This document shows positions 6,282 to 8,644 of a stretch of 8,644 nt of DNA, piece after piece. Positions within the stretch are counted from its first letter, which is position 1. Each line of letters opens with the position of its first letter. A program made the translations under genes and the position numbers. Source of the stretch: an uncultured Bacilli bacterium (GTDB lineage Bacteria; Bacillota_I; Bacilli_A; RF39; UBA660); NCBI GenBank assembly GCA_951800155.1, contig CATOJL010000057.1, forward strand, positions 1 to 8,644, in the 5' to 3' direction. Under the pieces are notes generated by a model, which made no database searches, had not been told where the DNA came from, and saw only the letters and a list, made by a program, of their open reading frames with translations.

Positions 6282-7178
6282 ATGAGAGAAGAAATAATCG
6301 AATTTTATAAAAAGATAAGTATGTATACGAATTATAGTTTTTATAAAAACTATTTTATTGGACTTCCTAATGATTTAAAAGAACTTACAAAATTAGTGAA
6401 TGATAATTACATTCATCGAATTACACTGTTGAAAAGTTATAAGAGGGAAGGAAAAATAAGCAAGGAATATCCATGGTATCGATATCGGTGTGAGGATGAT
6501 ATATTTCTCACAGTGCCAGCAATTATGGGGGAACTTTTTCGGTTGGATGCAAGAGGACTTACACATAATAGACAGATAAAAGATAAGTTAGTGATTACTT
6601 GTAGATATGCTTCTATTTTATTAGCCTCTATTTTGAAAGCGAAAGGTTTTTCTGTTCGTGTTCGCTCTGGCTTTGCCCCTTATATTAATGAAGAAAGGTA
6701 TCCAGACCACTGGATTTGTGAAGTATGGTGTGCGGATGAGAAACGGTGGATATTGGTTGATGCAGATGAAATAGAGATAGAGGGTTGTAGCAATATTGAT
6801 ATACATCGAGAAAAATTTTATTTTGCTGCTGAGGCTTGGTTGGATGTTCGTCATGGGAAAATAAGTGTAGATAAATTTTTACATGGGAGTCATATCCATG
6901 GTTTATCCATGCTTGCAAGAACTTTATTTTTTGATTTTCATTCATTGATGCATGATGAGGTTTCTTATTTATTTTTTCCTACTTATATTGATACAGAAGA
7001 TGAATTTGATCATTTATCAATTGAAGAATTAAAGAGGCTTGATGATTTGGCGATTCTTCTATTAGATGTAGATAAAAATTTTGATGAATTGCGTTATTTA
7101 TTTGAAAATGATAAAAACTTTCGATGTATGAATACCCCTCTTATTTCAGATAAGGATCATTTAGAATTAGAGATATAA
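6282..7178 (+). CDS. Transglutaminase-like (papain-fold) domain protein
   Basis: A 298-residue soluble protein with no signal peptide or membrane helix. A catalytic triad of the transglutaminase-like superfamily is visible in order: Cys107 in VITCRYASILLASILKAKGF, His143 in YPDHWICEVWC and Asp160 in RWILVDAD. The segment between Cys and His (FSVRVRSGFAPY) matches the usual arrangement in which the cysteine helix is followed by a strand and a Gly-Phe/Tyr turn. The N-terminal ~95 residues and the C-terminal ~120, which contain FLHGSHIHGLSMLARTLFFDFHSLMHDEV, match nothing I recognise. Members of the superfamily act as proteases, peptide N-glycanases or protein cross-linkers; the substrate here is unknown. 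It is not the short spore-coat Tgl of Bacillus. Its place between sigG and ylmC permits, but does not show, a sporulation role. Confidence 0.85.
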   Translation: MREEIIEFYKKISMYTNYSFYKNYFIGLPNDLKELTKLVNDNYIHRITLLKSYKREGKISKEYPWYRYRCEDDIFLTVPAIMGELFRLDARGLTHNRQIKDKLVITCRYASILLASILKAKGFSVRVRSGFAPYINEERYPDHWICEVWCADEKRWILVDADEIEIEGCSNIDIHREKFYFAAEAWLDVRHGKISVDKFLHGSHIHGLSMLARTLFFDFHSLMHDEVSYLFFPTYIDTEDEFDHLSIEELKRLDDLAILLLDVDKNFDELRYLFENDKNFRCMNTPLISDKDHLELEI

Positions 7179-7200
7179 GACATGTTTCTAATTCTTTTTT
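7163..7200 (+). terminator. Rho-independent terminator overlapping the end of the transglutaminase-like gene
   Basis: AGAATTAGA (7163-7171) pairs with TCTAATTCT (7187-7195); inner A-T and G-U pairs extend it to about 14 base pairs around the loop AAGAC. Six Ts end it (7195-7200). The last codons and the TAA stop lie in the left arm and loop. Confidence 0.75.
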
Positions 7201-7223
7201 CATAAAGTATAGTAGGTGATTTT

Positions 7224-7454
7224 ATGCATTTGTCAGATTTACAAAGTAAAGATATCATTAATATAAAAGATGGGAAAAAGGTAGGAAATATCATTGATGT
7301 TATATTAGATTCAAGTGGAAATTTAGATGCATTAGTTGTGCAGAAAAATAAAATTTTATCCTCTATTTTTCCCGGTAAAGATGAATTTAAGGTGAAATGG
7401 AGTCAGATTAAAAAAATAGGAGAAGATGTTATTTTAGTTGATGTTGCCGTTTAG
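7224..7454 (+). CDS. ylmC: YlmC/YmxH-family PRC-barrel protein
   Basis: A 76-residue protein consisting of a single PRC-barrel-like beta domain: LSDLQSKDIINIKDGKKVGNI, then DVILDSSGNLDALVV, then the closing strands FKVKWSQIKKIGEDVILVDV. The length and the ending WxxIKKIGEDVILVD are characteristic of the YlmC/YmxH family, which is labelled sporulation-related because of its distribution in spore formers and its nearness to sigG; its molecular function is not established. AGGTGA at 7214-7219 precedes the ATG by four bases. A TATAGT at 7208-7213 overlaps the ribosome binding site and is a poor promoter candidate. It probably represents a relic of the common sigG-ylmC neighbourhood. No terminator is obvious after it, so read-through toward the glycosyltransferase is possible. 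Confidence 0.88.
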   Translation: MHLSDLQSKDIINIKDGKKVGNIIDVILDSSGNLDALVVQKNKILSSIFPGKDEFKVKWSQIKKIGEDVILVDVAV

Positions 7455-7536
7455 TTTTTTATGAAAAAAATAGGAATGAATTAAAAAACGAGAGAAAAAG
7501 GAAATATAAAAAAAGGATATAAAAGATGCATAGATA

Positions 7537-7558
7537 TGTTATAATGGACATAAGGTGG
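7537..7558 (+). promoter_or_regulatory. Extended -10 promoter and ribosome binding site of the glycosyltransferase
   Basis: TATAAT at 7540-7545 is a perfect -10 with TG at 7537-7538 as an extended element; the -35 region is poor (ATATAA). AAGGTGG at 7552-7558 lies seven bases before the ATG at 7566. An ATG at 7562 is in another frame and leads to a short ORF. The upstream 111-base gap holds several A-tracts (7464-7470, 7483-7488, 7495-7499, 7508-7514) and no gene. Confidence 0.65.
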
Positions 7559-7565
7559 TGTATGC

Positions 7566-8570
7566 ATGAAGGTATTATTATATACAGAAGGCTTAAAAAC
7601 AATTGGAAAATCAGGATTAGGAAAAGCGGTACAACATCAGATTAAAGCTTTAGAAGATAATGGAATAGAGTATACATTGGATCCTAAGTGTCAAGATTAT
7701 GATCTTGTTCATATTAATTTTTATGGTTTGAAGTCCTATCGATTAGCGAAAAAGGCACATAAAATGGGAAAAAAAGTTGTTTATCATGCGCATTCTACAG
7801 AAGAAGACTTTAGAAATTCTTTTATTTTTTCAAATACGATAGCTCCTTTATTTAAGTGGTGGATTTGCAAGTGTTATAGACTGGGAGATCATATTCTTAC
7901 ACCAACAGAGTATTCTAAAACTCTTTTAGAGGGATATCACTTAAATCGACCAATTACAGCAATATCAAATGGAATTGATATGTCCTTTTTTACACATAAT
8001 GAAGAAGATGGACAAAAGTTTAGAAATACCTATGGATTTAAGAAAGAGGATAAAGTGGTGATTGGAATTGGTCTTTATTTAGAACGAAAAGGGATTCTAA
8101 CTTTCGTAGAAATGGCAAAAAGGCTCCCTACTTATAAATTTATTTGGTTTGGCTCTTCTCCTCTTTCTGTATCTCCTAAAAAAGTAAAACAAGCCGTACA
8201 TACAAAACTTGATAATTTAATTTTTGCAGGATATGTTGAAAGGGATATGATACATGCAGCCTTTTCTGGATGTGACTGTTATTTATTTCCTACATTAGAA
8301 GAAACAGAAGGAATTCCTATTTTAGAGGGCTTATCTGAGAAAGCGAATATTTTGGTTCGTGATATTCCCATTTTTAACTTTTTAAAAGAAGGACAGGATG
8401 TATATAAAGCAAAAACGGATGATGAATTTGCGCAAAAATTGAGAGGTTTATTGGAAGGAGAATTACCTTCTTTACAAGGAAATGGCTATGAAGTAGTAAA
8501 AAATATGGAAATTAAAACAGTTGGTAAGAAAATGGTAGATGTATATAAAGAAGTTTTGAAAGAGAAATAA
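7566..8570 (+). CDS. Family 4 glycosyltransferase, CpoA-like, probably membrane glycolipid synthesis
   Basis: A GT-B fold retaining glycosyltransferase of 334 residues that transfers a sugar from a nucleotide donor. The N-terminal acceptor half starts MKVLLYTEG, has a glycine turn GKSGLGKAVQHQ (14-25) and the HAHSTEEDFRNSF segment (74-86). The donor half has SNGID (134-138), Arg174 and Lys175 in LERKG (probable phosphate contacts) and the GT4 EX7E motif, E246 to E254, in ETEGIPILE. From memory the N-terminal half strongly resembles streptococcal CpoA and similar enzymes that add a second sugar to glucosyl-diacylglycerol. On that basis I infer a diglycosyl-diacylglycerol synthase at the inner membrane face; the donor sugar cannot be read from the sequence. 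Related loci often have the monoglucosyl-diacylglycerol synthase next door, but the window ends before that can be tested. A clear terminator follows. Confidence 0.9.
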   Translation: MKVLLYTEGLKTIGKSGLGKAVQHQIKALEDNGIEYTLDPKCQDYDLVHINFYGLKSYRLAKKAHKMGKKVVYHAHSTEEDFRNSFIFSNTIAPLFKWWICKCYRLGDHILTPTEYSKTLLEGYHLNRPITAISNGIDMSFFTHNEEDGQKFRNTYGFKKEDKVVIGIGLYLERKGILTFVEMAKRLPTYKFIWFGSSPLSVSPKKVKQAVHTKLDNLIFAGYVERDMIHAAFSGCDCYLFPTLEETEGIPILEGLSEKANILVRDIPIFNFLKEGQDVYKAKTDDEFAQKLRGLLEGELPSLQGNGYEVVKNMEIKTVGKKMVDVYKEVLKEK

Positions 8571-8578
8571 GGGACTGA

Positions 8579-8607
8579 AAAAAGTGGATTGGAAAAATCC
8601 TTTTTTT
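8579..8607 (+). terminator. Rho-independent terminator after the glycosyltransferase
   Basis: GGATT (8586-8590), a 5-base loop and AATCC (8596-8600) form the core. AAAAAG before it and TTTTTT after it extend the pairing past one T-T mismatch, and seven Ts (8601-8607) complete the terminator. Confidence 0.8.
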
Positions 8608-8623
8608 GTGTTCAAAAATAGGC

Positions 8624-8644
8624 TTGACAAAATGATGGGGGGGG
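8624..8644 (+). promoter_or_regulatory. -35 box of a promoter cut by the window edge, with a G8 tract in its spacer
   Basis: A perfect TTGACA lies at 8624-8629, just after a strong terminator. The next 15 bases end in eight consecutive Gs (8637-8644), exactly where the spacer before a -10 box would be. The -10 and the gene lie outside the window. Confidence 0.5.

Noticed and set aside
6621..6945. Minus-strand ORFs within the transglutaminase-like gene
   Set aside because: They are antisense shadows covering the catalytic region of the real gene.
7454..7489. GTTTTTTA and TAAAAAAC, a possible hairpin after ylmC
   Set aside because: The stem is almost all A-T, the loop is 20 bases, and no T-run follows, so it does not qualify as a terminator.
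7562..7645. ATG at 7562 as an alternative start for the glycosyltransferase
   Set aside because: It is in another frame and reaches a stop after a short ORF; the start at 7566 gives the conserved MKVLLY opening.

Overview
The window looks like the chromosome of an anaerobic, spore-forming member of the Bacillota. Four things point there: very AT-rich DNA with strong AGGAGG-type ribosome binding sites and textbook TTGACA/TATAAT promoters, an oxygen-sensitive [FeFe]-hydrogenase, the forespore sigma factor SigG, and a YlmC/YmxH sporulation-type PRC-barrel protein. I cannot place it below phylum; Clostridia or an Erysipelotrichia-like lineage both fit. I see no rRNA, tRNA, CRISPR, transposase, phage gene or long repeat.

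Layout. Positions 1-55 hold the probable 5' end of a minus-strand gene, divergent from a plus-strand gene (196-1197) for an unrecognised 333-residue coiled-coil protein. Next come a short monomeric [FeFe]-hydrogenase with a TTG start (1282-2658), a 43-residue Lys-rich single-helix membrane microprotein (2727-2858), and a 528-residue membrane protein with three N-terminal helices and a large extracytoplasmic part built of PepSY-like repeats (2934-4520). This last gene converges on sigG (4581-5357, minus strand) across a shared hairpin. Divergent from sigG is an AraC-type regulator with a GyrI-like effector domain (5433-6215), followed by a transglutaminase-fold protein with a Cys-His-Asp triad (6282-7178), ylmC (7224-7454) and a family 4 glycosyltransferase resembling the CpoA glycolipid enzyme (7566-8570). 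The window ends in a TTGACA box followed by eight Gs.

How the genes relate. Most genes look singly transcribed: nearly every one has its own promoter-like sequence, and hairpin terminators sit at gene ends, several overlapping the stop codon. sigG and ylmC are the only pair with a known association (adjacent or near-adjacent in many spore formers); here sigG is inverted and two genes lie between them. A good sigma-G-type promoter in front of sigG suggests the usual autoregulation. The hydrogenase stands without maturation genes or electron-transfer partners in view.

I found no clear multi-gene novel system. The best leads are the poly-G tract inside the last promoter spacer (possibly phase-variable, possibly an assembly edge), the hydrogenase's non-prototypical active-site motifs, the repeat-built membrane protein, the two orphan proteins (333 and 43 residues), and the transglutaminase-like protein between sigG and ylmC.
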